DNA of 64,000 nucleotides, from NCBI GenBank assembly GCA_951213105.1, contig OX578137.1:74189104-74253103 (forward strand), in the 5' to 3' direction. Every line of letters begins with the position of its first letter. Position 1 is the stretch's first letter. Below, in pieces: positions 42,061 to 53,365 of this stretch. The translations under genes were made by a program, and so were the position numbers. The notes under the pieces were generated by a model. That model was not told the DNA's origin. It worked only from the letters and a program-made list of their open reading frames with translations, and did no database searches. Source of the DNA: Amaurobius ferox. Lineage: Eukaryota > Arthropoda > Arachnida > Araneae > Amaurobiidae.

Positions 42061-43019
42061 TTTGAGTTTAAATGCTCATCTAAATTTGATTATTTCTACA
42101 ACTAAGCCTATTTTTCACCTATGTAAAATGTAAACAGCAAAATATATAGAATGAGTTGTATTAGAATACCTGTATTTTTTTAACACAAAATAATTTAGTC
42201 CATGGAGTCTGCATGGCTCATATGAAAGAAATATTAATTGATTTCATAAAGAGAAGGACGATTTTTTTCGATGAAGTTTCAAGCATAGAGTTTAATTTTT
42301 TGTAGCTCCATGGTCTTAAACAAAATGTTTAAATAAAATAAATTATTATAGTATTGTGATGAATGAAATGAATGGGAGAAAGTTATGAATGAAATCCTGT
42401 TTTTATAGAGAGATCCAGGCGTGTTATTTTTTCTATGACGTCATTTGAATTAATTTCAGTTGTTTTCGATGAAGTTTTCAAATATAATAAATTATCGTAG
42501 TATTATGATAATTCTAAAACTATTATCGAGGAATGTATAACATTTTAGAGATGTTTAAACAAGGCAATTTACATTTCAATGCCGTCATTTGAATGAAGTT
42601 CATTTTTTTCGATGAAGGTTTAAGTTTTCAAATATAATAAATTAATGCAGTATTGTGATAAGTTTCAAAATATTACCGAGGAATGTATTGCATTTTAGAC
42701 TTGTTTAAATAAAATTGCATTGAAGTTGGAAAGTGTTTCATAATCAATGCTTTAAGCATGATTGATCTTTCTTGTTATCTATTACATTCAGGGATATAAG
42801 GGTTTATATTTTTTATAGTGTTTACATTTTTCATGATGCTTCCATTTTAGCCATAAATACTTCCACCATGGATAATGTTGATATCAAAATCCTTTGTTGT
42901 AAGCATTTTGTATTTTATTTTATCTTACAGCATTTTATCTGTGTTTTATATTATATTTTATCTTGCTGTTACGGGAACTTTATTCTGTAGTTTGCACTCT
43001 TTTAAATAAATAAATAAAC
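42060..43019. other. AT-rich stretch with a CGATGAAG repeat
   Basis: Three loose copies of a unit with TTTTTTCGATGAAGTTT, AAATATAATAAATTATCGTAG-like and GAGGAATGTAT.GCATTTTAGA lie between 42255 and 42725. At 42727-42776 is an inverted fragment of the start of the 37327 duplication (GGAAAGTGTTTCATAATCAA, GATTGATCTTTCTTGTT). Confidence 0.5.
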
Positions 43020-43605
43020 TTTTCTAACGAAATAATTACTATATCAGCCTCTAACAAAACGCAGTTAAGTTATAACACATTTGGTTCTCTAACAAAATGT
43101 ACCTGTCCTATGAACAATATTCACTATATTTTGAATCCATACGTAGCAACGTAGATTAGTATCAACGTAGCAACAGATACGGGGTGGTGCCAAACCTAAA
43201 TTTGAAATCCTTACAGCGCCTAAAACAATATCATGACGGTGGTTCCAAGACAAGTTTGAATCAATTTACCAAAGCAGTTTTTGATATTTCATATCAGAAC
43301 ATGTTTCACTAATTGAAATCAGATCCACCTAATGATTTAACGTTTTTGGCAACAATTAGGCAATCTTTGCGATTTTGGGGAAAATGTTGCCAATATGAAG
43401 ATAATTTAATATCTTTGAAAACAAGTTTAATTTCTCTGAAAATCCCTGTCATTTTGTGGTAATACGTAATTTATTTAATATTATACATTCAAAATAAAGT
43501 GAATATTGTTCGTGGGACAAGTACATTTTGTTAGAGAATCAAATATGTTATAACGTAACTGCGTTTTGCTAGTGGATGGTATAGCATTTATTTCGTTAGG
43601 AAGTC
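43020..43605. mobile_element. Foldback/MITE-like element with long inverted arms
   Basis: The left arm (about 43020-43137) and the right arm (about 43486-43605) are reverse complements over about 118 bp with moderate divergence. Matching words include CTAACAAAACGCAGTTA with TAACGTAACTGCGTTTTGCTAG, and CTAACAAAATGTAC with GTACATTTTGTTAG. The interior of about 350 bp has no frame of note. This is the structure of a non-autonomous DNA transposon or foldback element; target duplication not established. Confidence 0.7.
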
Positions 43606-44780
43606 TTATAATGAATAATAATATTGATAATATTGATAAGAACTGCATTATCCATATGTGGATGAGAGTCAATATGTGGATATGAATCAATGCGTTACAA
43701 AATTTTAAGCACATCATTTATAGCGTATTTCCTATTCCGTAACTATAAACAAATGAAATGAAATATAATATGTATACTAATAGAAGCAACGGAATTATTT
43801 TTCTAATTTCTGTAGTCAGGAATGAGATTACATAGCCTGAAAAGAGAAATAATCGCAAAATTCTAAACTGTTTTATCTAAAAGAAAGAACAAAAATTAAA
43901 AATGTTTTAAAACTACGCTGAAAACGTGACATTAATCATTTAATTATGTTTTAAGAAAATAAATTGCACTTTATAATCTTGTTAAAATCTTTAATTTTTC
44001 TTAATGAAATATTAATTGCATTTTAAATGTTCTTTCAAAATTAATGAATGTTTAATTAAAGCCATTATGAAATTAAATATACCAAAAATGCATCAAAAAT
44101 ATCACAGATGTTATTTTTATCGTTACACATTGATAATTATATTATATGCTGTTATAGTATAAATACCTTACATATATTTGTCTAACAAATAAAATCACAG
44201 TAATTTTTAGCATCAATAAAAATTTTAACACAGATCAAAAATAAAAGCAAAACTAATCTGTTTATAGTAAAAAAATTGGAAACATATTAAGCGTTTGAAT
44301 GCTAAATAGAAGTCATATTTTATGTTACATTTTTATATTTATTTTAAACTATATTTAACTATATTTAACTTACTTACATTTCTCTCCTTTTTCCCGTTCT
44401 CAGACTGTTCTTTTTCTCATCAGTCATAATATTATTAATATTTTGACGTAAACAAATAAATATAATCAATCAATTTCTTACGGAGAATAGCTTCTACTAA
44501 GATACGTGTAAAAAACCAATGCTAAAATGGTATGTGCATTCTTGTGAATTGTTTATTTCGTTAGTAGTTATAGTTATTTATACTTACAAACTGATTTATG
44601 TTTTTCTGTCACTTGCTTATAATATTCTAATATATTTCCACTTCATAAATAATTCAAACATATGATGTACAACGTCAACTAATAAGATGCTTGCCTTTGT
44701 TGTATTGAATGTTCAAAGGTGGAGTGACCCTTTTCCCCTTCACTATGAGCGGTCATGACCTTCGAGAAGTAATCTAAAAT
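43606..44780. other. AT-rich stretch, no gene seen
   Basis: Very AT-rich with many short A/T runs. The TAACTATATTTAACTTACTT region near 44350 is a small direct repeat. Confidence 0.4.
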
Positions 44781-45572
44781 TGAAAAAATAATCGTTAAAA
44801 ATTAAAACTTTCAATAATATTAAGTAGATTCATTCTTATATAAATTTTTATTAGACAACTATTGACATAAACATGAGAACGTTAGCATGAATCGTTTATG
44901 AGATAATGTACATTTTTCGAATAAATTTATAAAAACATCACATAAAATTAAAAAGTATTAACTATCGTCAAATATATTCATTTTTATATGTAATAAAATG
45001 CGTTAAATTTGATAACATCATTATTGTGGATCTAGTTAGATCCATTCAAAGGAGAAGATACTTTGGGCAATATCTTTGTATTTTAACGTCTAACAATTCG
45101 CTAATAATCATTATTTACATATAAGAAAAAATTTTCTCAAAGGTTTCATGTGACGATTGGATATGAATTTGGCAACCTTGCAACTAATTTAGTAAAATTT
45201 TGCCAACTTTGCGACATTTTGCCCCAGATAGACAAAATTATAGTGAAAATTGCAAAAATGAAGCTAAATTAACGAAAATGAAGCCAATTCAATGAATTCT
45301 TAAAATATTTTAATATATGGACTACAATGCTTATTGCGAATGCTATAAATATTGATAATTGCCAATTTAGACTTGCATGTGATGTAAATAATTAGGTACC
45401 TCGAAATAGTTTTACATGTTGTCATCCGTAAAAGTTCCAAATGTACAATTCAATGTTCAAAACATTGTTCTGTGAATCTTATACACCATTTTATCACTAT
45501 GAAAGAGGTAAATTCATTGCATTATATATGGAAAGTCATGTGCTGCCCACATCAGATTTTTCTCATTTATAA
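44780..45572 (+). mobile_element. Family 1 dispersed repeat, 5'-truncated
   Basis: It enters at the middle of the element (ATTGACATAAACATGAGAAC, GATAACATCATTATTGTGGA), carries a decayed TTGGCGA array (45165-45300) and ends with the family 3' terminus GGAAAGTCATGTG, CTGC, CCACATCAGATTTTT (45531-45565). It has no microsatellite and no 5' palindrome. Confidence 0.6.
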
Positions 45573-45574
45573 TG

Positions 45575-46565
45575 TTTTCATAATTTTAGAGATAGGGACT
45601 TAATATGTCCACTTTCGGGACAATTCCAATCCATCTTTAACGCCAATTATTTTAAATTCTATAATGAAAATGAACAAAGGAATTCAGAACTCGAATTATA
45701 CTCAAATATGTATGCTATCCATTATGTTTTCTGTAGCAATGAGAGGAAGTTCTTATATTCGGCATTTTTCATATAAAAATAATAGCATTTTATATTTTTA
45801 ATTTTCTCTTTGAAACGTTCTAAACCCCATGTCCTAAAAAGAAATATTTATTTATATTTCATTTTTATAAACATGTAAATTTGACCATATTGTATATAGC
45901 TAGAAAACAACAGTTTCAAATAGAAATCTTATGTTCATACAAAGTAACAGCATATTTGTCTTCAAATGTTCGTACAAAGAACTTTAAATTTCCCCAAATA
46001 AATGTTTGCACGAATAAATCGCTTTATTGCATCTTCATTATTCTATGTTAATCATATATTTTAATCCATCAAACAATTTACTAAATGCTTTTCTATTCAG
46101 AGACAATAATAGAAAATCAATATAATGAATTCATTCAGTGGAAATACATTTTATGTTCTTAATTTTTCTTTTTTAAGAAATACATTTTCATTTCTTTTTT
46201 TTTACTCCTTAGCATTTTTGTACCACTTTTCCACTAAAATAAATTAAAACAATCACGTTAATTGGTATTTGGAAGATGAGTAAATGCCATTAAAATAATT
46301 TCAAATACATCTTATTACAACTTGGAGAATTAATTGACCCAAAATAAACAAAAATAATTTTCCAAATGTTTGACATTTAGAGATTTAAGAAGTTTAAATA
46401 ATGAATAAGGAGTAATTTTGTAATCATTTACAGAGTTCACCCAGGGAGTAATTATTGGATATTTTCGGAAACGTGAATTAAAGAAATCAGTTAAAAAAAA
46501 AAACATTACATGCACTGAGAAAAACTTACTTTGTAATGATTAGTTCTTATATTGTGATCACCTTT
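45575..46565. other. AT-rich stretch, no gene seen
   Basis: No repeats shared with the rest of the window were recognised. Confidence 0.4.
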
Positions 46566-47355
46566 TATTATCTTCCCTACATAAAATGACCATGTAATGT
46601 ATGATGCAAACGGTCGAAAATTCGAAAATCCAGTTTTCAATCAATTTACACGATTTAAGTTACTTAGAACTAGATTCAAATTGTTTGAGTGGATGTTCGT
46701 ATGTGTGTAAGTATTTATTTATATGTGTATATATAACAACATGATATTATATAAAGCTATTTTAACATTTTGCTAGATATTCCAGATAAGAATATTGGAA
46801 CCATATTGGCCTTTAGCACAATTTAAAAATGTAAAGGGAATATTCCTTCGGCTTCAAAAATATCGAATATTTTCTATTAAATCATAAAATAATTAAAGCC
46901 AATAACGTTGCATCTACATGTGTGTAAGTATTTTTATGTATGTGCATATATGATATGGACATGATATTCTAGAAATCTATTTGGACAGCATTTTGCTGGA
47001 ATATGACAGTATATGGATATTGTAATCATACTGACCTTTAGTACAATTGAAAACTGTAAGGGACTCTTCTTTTCCCTTCAAAAATATCGAACATTTTCTA
47101 TTAAATCACAAAATAATTACAGCCAATAACGTTGCATCTACATGTGTGTAAGTATTTTTTATGTATATGTATAAATGATATGGACATGATATTGTTGAAA
47201 TCTGTTTGGATAGCATTTTGCTGTATATGGATATTGTACTCATATTGACCTTTAGCACAATTGAAAACTGTAATAGGACTCTTCTTTTCCCTTCAAACAT
47301 ATCGAACATTTTCAATTAAGTTATAAAAAAATAACTTCAGCCAATAATGTTATAT
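46566..47355 (+). repeat. Family 2-like 5' end followed by three tandem units of about 220 bp
   Basis: TCTTCCCTACATAAAATGAC and CGGTCGAAAATTCGAAAATC (46570-46630) resemble a family 2 5' end. Instead of a microsatellite, a unit beginning with ATGTGTGTAAGTATTT (about 46699, 46918 and 47141) is then repeated. Each unit contains GGACATGATATT, CATTTTGCTG, GACCTTTAG(C/T)ACAATT and a 'tatcgaacattttctattaaatca' stretch. The second and third units are the most alike, with a period of 223 bp. Confidence 0.75.
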
Positions 47356-49509
47356 ATGCAAGTGATGACATTTTCTTAAATATATTGATAAGCAAAATAA
47401 AGCCAAATTTTTAGAAAAAATTATATACTATGCAACGAAAACCGGTGAACGCCAGACAATAAACTTAACAGTTAGCCAACAGTGACAGGGTACGATGTGT
47501 CTCTAACTGACATTAGAAAAGCCCTGAAAATGAATCCACAACTTTGAAAATGTATTGCCAATTTAATTTTCGTCTCTAAAACGACAAACGAGGAGATATT
47601 AAAGAGTCAAACTATTTACATTTATATTATTAATATTTTAATTATTAGGATAATATTACTATGCTTTTAATGCGTTCGAATTTTAAATTTGGGCTGTCAG
47701 CGGTTCTGGTGCTCAGTTGATCTCTTAATAAACTCATAACACTTCTAAATTATTTGAGAACTTTTTAAAAAAATTGTTGACAATGTGAGTAAGCAATGGT
47801 ATGAAGAGTAATTTTTTTAATTAATTATTGAAATATAAAGTAGTAATCAATAGCAATAGCATTTTTATCAAAATCAATAAATTTTTCCATTTTAAAACTT
47901 ATTTATTTTTTTATTATCAAATTTAATGCCATTTCTCCAGCAAATTTAATTAAGTTATAAGGAATTCTTCTTCTCTCGTTCAAAGCAATTTGCGGCTTTT
48001 GCAGACAGCACAATACAATGTAAATAAAAAATAAAAAAATAAATGAATTTAAAATTAATTTAATTTAAAAAAGTAAATCAAATACTTAATTTAAGCACCA
48101 GCAATAAATTGATTATCAGTGATATAACCATTATTACAATATAATCATTTTATACGAAATTTTACACTGGACAATGAATAGTAAATATTTTTAAACGCTG
48201 GCACAAAGTGTTTATTTCGATCACTGAATAATTTATGTATTTTATATGTGTTGAATTTTATGTTCTCAACCAGTTGATTGCGGTCACCCCATGTCACTAT
48301 TCCCTGTCGTTCTATTGTTAAAACATCCAACAGTGTTGGATTTATCATTTCCCAATAAGTTGTCAATGAAGACCACGTACATTTTACGGCTTTAAAACAA
48401 TAACTGTAGGAGAACAATCAAGTTGGAGGACAATAATTGCTGGAGAACAATCAAGTGTACAATTAAGTGTACAATCAAGCCTAGTGATCATTGAACCATA
48501 AATAAACCCTTTTATGCATGATTAAGTCAAAATTTTCGGTAGTTTGCTTTATTAACATATATAGAATTTCAAATAAAATTCAAATTTTCCGCTTAAATTT
48601 AAAAGTTTTATCTATTTCTAGATAATTTTATAACAAAACAAGATATATAGTTTCGTGAAATTCATGACAGACAGACAGCCGAACAACACTCCAAAAATAG
48701 TCAAAATGTATTTAGGAGGTCTTAAAACATATACTGGCATTAAAATCTTGAAATCGAAAATTTTCACGAAAGCAATACTTAATACTACTCATGGAAAAGT
48801 AAAAATATATAGAATAGTTTCAATCAATTATTATTGTTAGCAGCATAATTACCCTTATTGTATATTGCAAGAAAATGTATTTGAAGTTACCGGTGATTTA
48901 GCTTTCAAACCTCTGATAATATTTACACATAAACATACAGAGACATCTCGATTTCTCGAAAACCAAACAAAGCTTTTAAGACACTCCCGCTTAGAACAAT
49001 AAATGAGTAACATGCTGCTAGGGCGTAACACGAGTATGCCCTAAATAATCATGAGGGGCGTATACAATCCAGATACACGGCCTCTGTATCTCTAACTAAA
49101 ACGTACAGTCTTTGAAACTAAGCTCTAGCTCAATTAGAAGCTAAGATTTAAAATTATCAAACTAATATTGTGGTGCACAAACGAAAGAAATTATGCAAAG
49201 CATATATTAAATTTGAACTCTTAAACATGGCCGTTGGTCGTAAGTCGTATAATATTGCATAGTGCCGCTTTAAAACCCACCATAAAATATCTTTAGAACG
49301 AGTTCCTCGAATAGAATATATTAACATAATACCACTCACAATTAACTGCACCCATTTTAACTTTAAAATAACATTATTTATTAAGAACATTCTATTCATT
49401 ATTAAATTAATTACATCAATTACCACATATAATCAAGGAGGAGATTGGGCATGTAAAACCAGGTAAGTTAATATTATCAAAATGGTTATGACCTTTTAAA
49501 TATTTGATA
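47356..49509. other. AT-rich stretch, no supported gene
   Basis: The minus-strand frame at 48145-48417 (90 codons) has some non-AT-driven residues, but I recognise no domain. At 48655-48700 a GACAGACAGACAGCC tract suggests the edge of another dispersed element. At 48410-48480 GGAGAACAATCAAGT and GTACAATCAAG form short direct repeats. Confidence 0.35.
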
Positions 49510-49556
49510 GGTACTTACCTCCAAATGTGTCTTTGAACAGTGACACACAGCTCATA

Positions 49557-49617
49557 GGCCGGCCGTCCAAATAGCTGCTCTTAGTCCTCTGGACGAGTCG
49601 GACGGTCTGGGTCTTCA
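49557..49617 (+). mobile_element. Mini-retroposon 1 of the cluster
   Basis: 61 nt. Arms GGCCGTCC and GGACGGTC; inner hairpin GTCC, TCT, GGAC; end CTGGGTCTTCA. Flanked by ACACAGCTCATA. Confidence 0.8.
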
Positions 49618-49629
49618 ACACAGCTCATA

Positions 49630-49676
49630 GGTCCCTACCATTAGCCTTCGGGTTGGTCGTGTGGTCTGGGCTTTCT
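49630..49676 (+). mobile_element. Mini-retroposon 2 of the cluster, 5'-shortened
   Basis: 47 nt. The 5' arm is lost (GGTCCCTACCATTAGCC start); the 3' arm GTGTGGTC and CTGGGCTTTCT are kept. Flanked by ACACAGCTCATA. Confidence 0.75.
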
Positions 49677-49688
49677 ACACAGCTCATA

Positions 49689-49749
49689 GGTCCGGCCACA
49701 CAAACAGCTACCATAAGCCTTCTTGTTGGTCGTGTGGTCTGGGCTTTCT
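49689..49749 (+). mobile_element. Mini-retroposon 3 of the cluster
   Basis: 61 nt. Arms GGCCACAC and GTGTGGTC, both changed relative to unit 1; end CTGGGCTTTCT. Flanked by ACACAGCTCATA. Confidence 0.8.
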
Positions 49750-49808
49750 ACACAGCTCATAGGTACTTACCTCCAAATGTGTCTTTGAACATTGACACAC
49801 AGCTCATA

Positions 49809-49868
49809 ACCCGGCCGTCCAAATAGTTGCTCAAGTCCTCAGGATGAGTCGGACGGTCTGGGTCTTCT
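49809..49868 (+). mobile_element. Mini-retroposon 4 of the cluster
   Basis: 60 nt. Arms GGCCGTCC and GGACGGTC; inner hairpin TCC, TCA, GGA. Probably the block-duplicated relative of unit 1, since the sequence before it repeats 49510-49556. Confidence 0.8.
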
Positions 49869-49880
49869 ACACAGCTCATA

Positions 49881-49936
49881 ACAGTTACCTTACACCTTTC
49901 TGGTAGGTCGGACGGTCTGGGACTCAACAATCAACA
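49881..49936 (+). mobile_element. Mini-retroposon 5 of the cluster (SINE-tail type)
   Basis: 56 nt. CAGTTACCTTACACCTTTCT then GGTAGGTCGGACGGTCTGGG and a CAA-rich end, matching the tail of the SINE at 14742 and starting at nearly the same base as the 17875 unit. Flanked by ACACAGCTCATA. Confidence 0.8.
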
Positions 49937-49948
49937 ACACAGCTCATA

Positions 49949-50880
49949 ACTTCATGAATGTTTCAATGAGCACCTTAGCTGTTTCACCATTTTTTTGCAT
50001 CTCTCATTACATTAGTTTGAATGATTTCCGTTTCACATCTACATCTATTCTCTCAATGATATACGTTTCACATCTCTAACTGATCTCATCTAAATATGTT
50101 CTCTTTTCTATATTACTATGAATACCCTACGCTCATCTCTGTTCCATTTCTCTCTCTTTTCTACTACTCCATATGTATCTGTTCTACTCTCTATATTACT
50201 CTGAATACTACTGAATCTGTTCTCATTATATCTGAATCTGTTCTAGTACTCTATATGAATCTGTAGAACCTTCTCTCAGTTGCCACCTCTTTTTGCCAGA
50301 GGTCTGATAGGCCTACCATTGGTTGACCTCTGGGCGATGCGACAACATTTCCGTATTGGTTAACATTTTAGCCAATTCCGTGGTTTTTCCTTAGCCTGCA
50401 GTTGGTCTGGCTCGACCTAACCTGTATTTGAAGCCCCCTTATTTATGGCACTTGTTGACATTCTCTTGTCAGGACTGTAATACCTTGGTTTCTTGCAGTC
50501 TGATGCCATTGTTTGGCCGGCTAGATATCATAAATCCACATATAAAACTGTTTACATGAATTTTAGTCTCACAAATATATAATATGTTGCTTTCAGAATA
50601 CCACACATTAAGAAAACACAAACTATTTCGCATCCAACATGCAGACAATAATTGTTCTGCAAATCGCAGAGGAAGACCCAGAAACATTAAAAAAATATTA
50701 AATGATATCTAAGCAAGATTTCCTCAGAATTTCGCCATTTATACGTACAATGATAATATACGATTAAATTAAAAAAAATTAGACAACATATTTTAAACAC
50801 GCAAAGTTTCACAAAACCGATCATTTAAATCCACTTCATTTGAAAACGGCAGGTTTTCGTCAAGACATATGATTATATTA
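49949..50880. other. Pyrimidine-rich stretch, then an LTR-like or unique segment
   Basis: 50020-50280 is rich in TCT words with loose repeats (CTCTATATTACTCTGAATAC, CTGAATCTGTTCT). 50280-50470 has a more balanced composition (CTCTTTTTGCCAGAGGTCTG, GGTTGACCTCTGGGCGATGC), contains TATTTATGG and could be an LTR or promoter of an unknown element. No gene called. Confidence 0.35.
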
Positions 50881-51320
50881 AGTTATTATGTTGTAATATT
50901 ATGTAATTTAATGTTATAATATTATGTTATAATATTATATGTTATATAATTATATTATAATATTATAATTTAATGTTATAATTTATAATTTAATAATTTA
51001 TAATTTATAATTTTTATAATTTATATTTTTTATATATAATTTATATTTTTTATATATAATTTATTTATATATAATTTATATATAATTTATATTTTTTATA
51101 TATAATTTATATTTTTTTATATAATTTATATTTTTATAATTTATATTTTTTATAATTTATAATTTATAATTTATAATATTATAATTTAATGTTATAATAT
51201 TATGTTATAATATTATATAATGTTATAATATTATAATATTATATAATTATATTATAATATTATAATATTATGTTATAATATTAAGTTATTATTAATTATA
51301 TAACAATGATTATATTAAGC
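50880..51320. repeat. Low-complexity AT region built of TTATAATATTATA words
   Basis: About 430 bp almost without G or C. Overlapping self-complementary words (ATAATATTATGTTATAATAT, TTTATATATAATTTATATTT) could form many alternative hairpins. Confidence 0.92.
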
Positions 51321-51569
51321 CTACCATTTAATCAAGACACCGGCATTCGTATCTTTATTATTCGTAAATGGCCTTGACGAATTTTTGGCTTTGAATATTC
51401 ATTACTTATAAACTGATTTGAATTTGAAAGAAATCTCATTGAACGGTATATTTCGGGGAGCTGAAGTACTTATTCACCTAATTTCGCCTCTGTCCAAAGA
51501 TTCGATTTTCCCCTACGACTGACACAGATGCACAGACACACACTCATAGGCATATTTTTAATTATGTCA

Positions 51570-52347
51570 GATAACTTATATTTTATTACACTCATTATTA
51601 ATATTATTTATTAGTATTTTTTTTTTACAATTTGTAATATTATTGTTGCTGTTTATTAAATACTAGTCAATAATCATATAATAATAAATATTTATCCTGA
51701 TTTGATATATATGATCATAAAATACCTGAACATTTAAGAAAATTCAAAGAAATGCAATGAATCGTTGAAAATATAAAATATTCCACGAAACGACATCCCG
51801 CCTTTTTTAGCCATTTCTTTTCTCCTGGGATATGTAGCTTTTGGAAGTCGCTGGAACGATGGATCTTACTGCTTTTTTAATGCTTTCTTAAATACAGATA
51901 GCTTCTCTGTTGCATCCATTCATGCCACACCGAAACTTCCATTTGCTCGTCACTTTCTGATTCGTTCTTAGACTTTGGGAAAAGGAAATTGAAACCGCCA
52001 AAAGAAATAAGTTACACATTTGAAAATTTTGCTTTGGTAAAACGTATAAACCATTCTAGAAGGTTGAGAACTTTTGGATTACTTAGCCAAAAGTTCAATG
52101 TGGCACGAATATAAGAAAAACCGTTCTACAATATGATTCTTAAAATAAATTCATTATTGTAAATGAAAATACTGCATCGCAATGTCATTCAAGATGGAGA
52201 AATCTAGGTATGATGTTTGAAGCAGAAAGTTTTATTATTAAATAAAGAATTTAAGAATAAGTATGTCTTTAGTCGATGCCTAGAACTCTCATACTAAACT
52301 GAATTGAATTACTTTGATGCTCTACTGTTTAATTCATGCACATATCG
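51570..52347 (+). repeat. 0.8-1 kb dispersed repeat, copy A
   Basis: Shared with copies B and C: ATCCTGATTTGATA, ATCATAAAAT.CCTGAACATT, CCTTTTTTAGCCAT, GTTGCATCCATTCATGCCAC, CTTCCATTTGCTCGTCACTT, TTGAGAACTTTTGGATTACTT. Copies A and B lie about 1,026 bp apart, as a tandem pair. Non-coding; origin unknown. A fragment near 51490-51560 belongs to the 34633-type repeat. Confidence 0.85.
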
Positions 52348-53365
52348 GATGTTAACCACTAACCACTCTGGTTTTATAAGGAATTCCTTTGAATTTTCTA
52401 CACTATTTATGGAGTTTGAAATGTTCAAATATTCTTGTAAGTGCAGTAAATGTTAACATAAAACTACCACATTTAGAATCAATTGTTGAAGACCCAGACC
52501 GTCCGACTCGTCCAAAGGACTAAGAGCAACTATTTGGACGGCCGGAAGAATCAATTGTTATTATTATTGCCATTATTACTTACATTATTAAACTAATTTT
52601 AATTAATAATTTTATTAGAATATTTTTTAATATTTTTATTAGTATTATTATTCAATTGGTATTATTACTGCTGATGTTACTTAAATACTAGTTAATAATC
52701 AAATAACAATAAATATTTATTCAGATTTGATACATACGATCATAAAATGCCTGAACATTTAGGAAAATTCGGAGAAATGCAGTGAATCGTTGAAAAAATA
52801 AAATATTCTACAGAACAACATCCAGTCTTTTTTAGCCATTACTTTTCTCCTGGGGTTTTCGGAGTCGCTGGAATGGACAGAGCTAATTGCTTTTTTAATA
52901 CTTTCTTAAATACATATAGCTTCTCTGCTGTATCCATTCATGCCACGCCAATACTTCCATTTGCTCGTCACTTTCTGATTCGTTCTTAGACTCTGGAAAA
53001 GGAAATTGAAACCGCCAAAAAAAATAAGTAACACATTTGCAAATTTTACTTTGGCAAAACGTATAAACCCTTTCAAGAACGTTGAGAACTTTTGGATTAC
53101 TTGGTCAAAAGTTCGATGCGGTACGAAAATAAGAAAGACCGTTCTGCAGCAATATGATTCTTAAAATAAATTCGTTGCTGTAAAAAAAATACTGCATCAC
53201 AATGTCATTCCAGATAAAAAAAATCTAGGTATGCTGTTGGAAACAGAAAGTTTTCTTATTAAAAAAGGAATATAAGAAGAAGTATTTCTTCAATAAATGC
53301 TTGCAACTCTCATACTAAACTGAATCGGATTATTTTGATGCTCTAATATTCAATTCATGCTGAAT
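52348..53365 (+). repeat. 0.8-1 kb dispersed repeat, copy B
   Basis: The longest copy, beginning GTTAACCACTAACCACTCTG and ending near ATGCTGAATTTGGATT. It carries the mini-retroposon at 52488-52546. Confidence 0.85.
52475..52559 (-). mobile_element. Mini-retroposon with 13-bp target duplication and known empty site
   Basis: AGAATCAATTGTT lies at 52475-52487 and 52547-52559. The 59 nt between read on the minus strand with arms GGCCGTCC and GGACGGTC, inner hairpin GTCC, TTT, GGAC, and end CTGGGTCTTC. The paralogous position in copy C (57296-57308, ATAATCAATTGTT) has a single copy of the word and no insert, with matching sequence on both sides. Confidence 0.92.

Larger units (their letters stand above)
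49510..49808 (+). repeat. Duplication of the target segment within the mini-retroposon cluster
   Basis: GGTACTTACCTCCAAATGTG, TCTTTGAACA(G/T)TGACACACAGCTCATA occurs at 49510-49556 and 49762-49808, a spacing of 252 bp. Part of the cluster has therefore been copied as a block in addition to separate insertions. Confidence 0.88.
49545..49948 (+). mobile_element. Cluster of five mini-retroposons at one repeated target word
   Basis: The word ACACAGCTCATA occurs seven times: 49545, 49618, 49677, 49750, 49797, 49869 and 49937. Five of the six intervals hold a SINE-tail-like unit: 49557-49617, 49630-49676, 49689-49749, 49809-49868 and 49881-49936. Four of them end in GTCTGGG(T/C)CTTC-like or GTCTGGGCTTTCT sequence and one in GTCTGGGACTCAACAATCAA. 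The fourth interval (49762-49796) is duplicated flank. Each unit thus has the word on both sides, as if successive insertions had used the same site or a duplicate of it. Confidence 0.85.

Noticed and set aside
49545..49948. CRISPR-like array, because of regularly spaced identical 12-bp words
   Set aside because: Eukaryotic context, words too short, and the 'spacers' are related retroposon units and not unique sequence.
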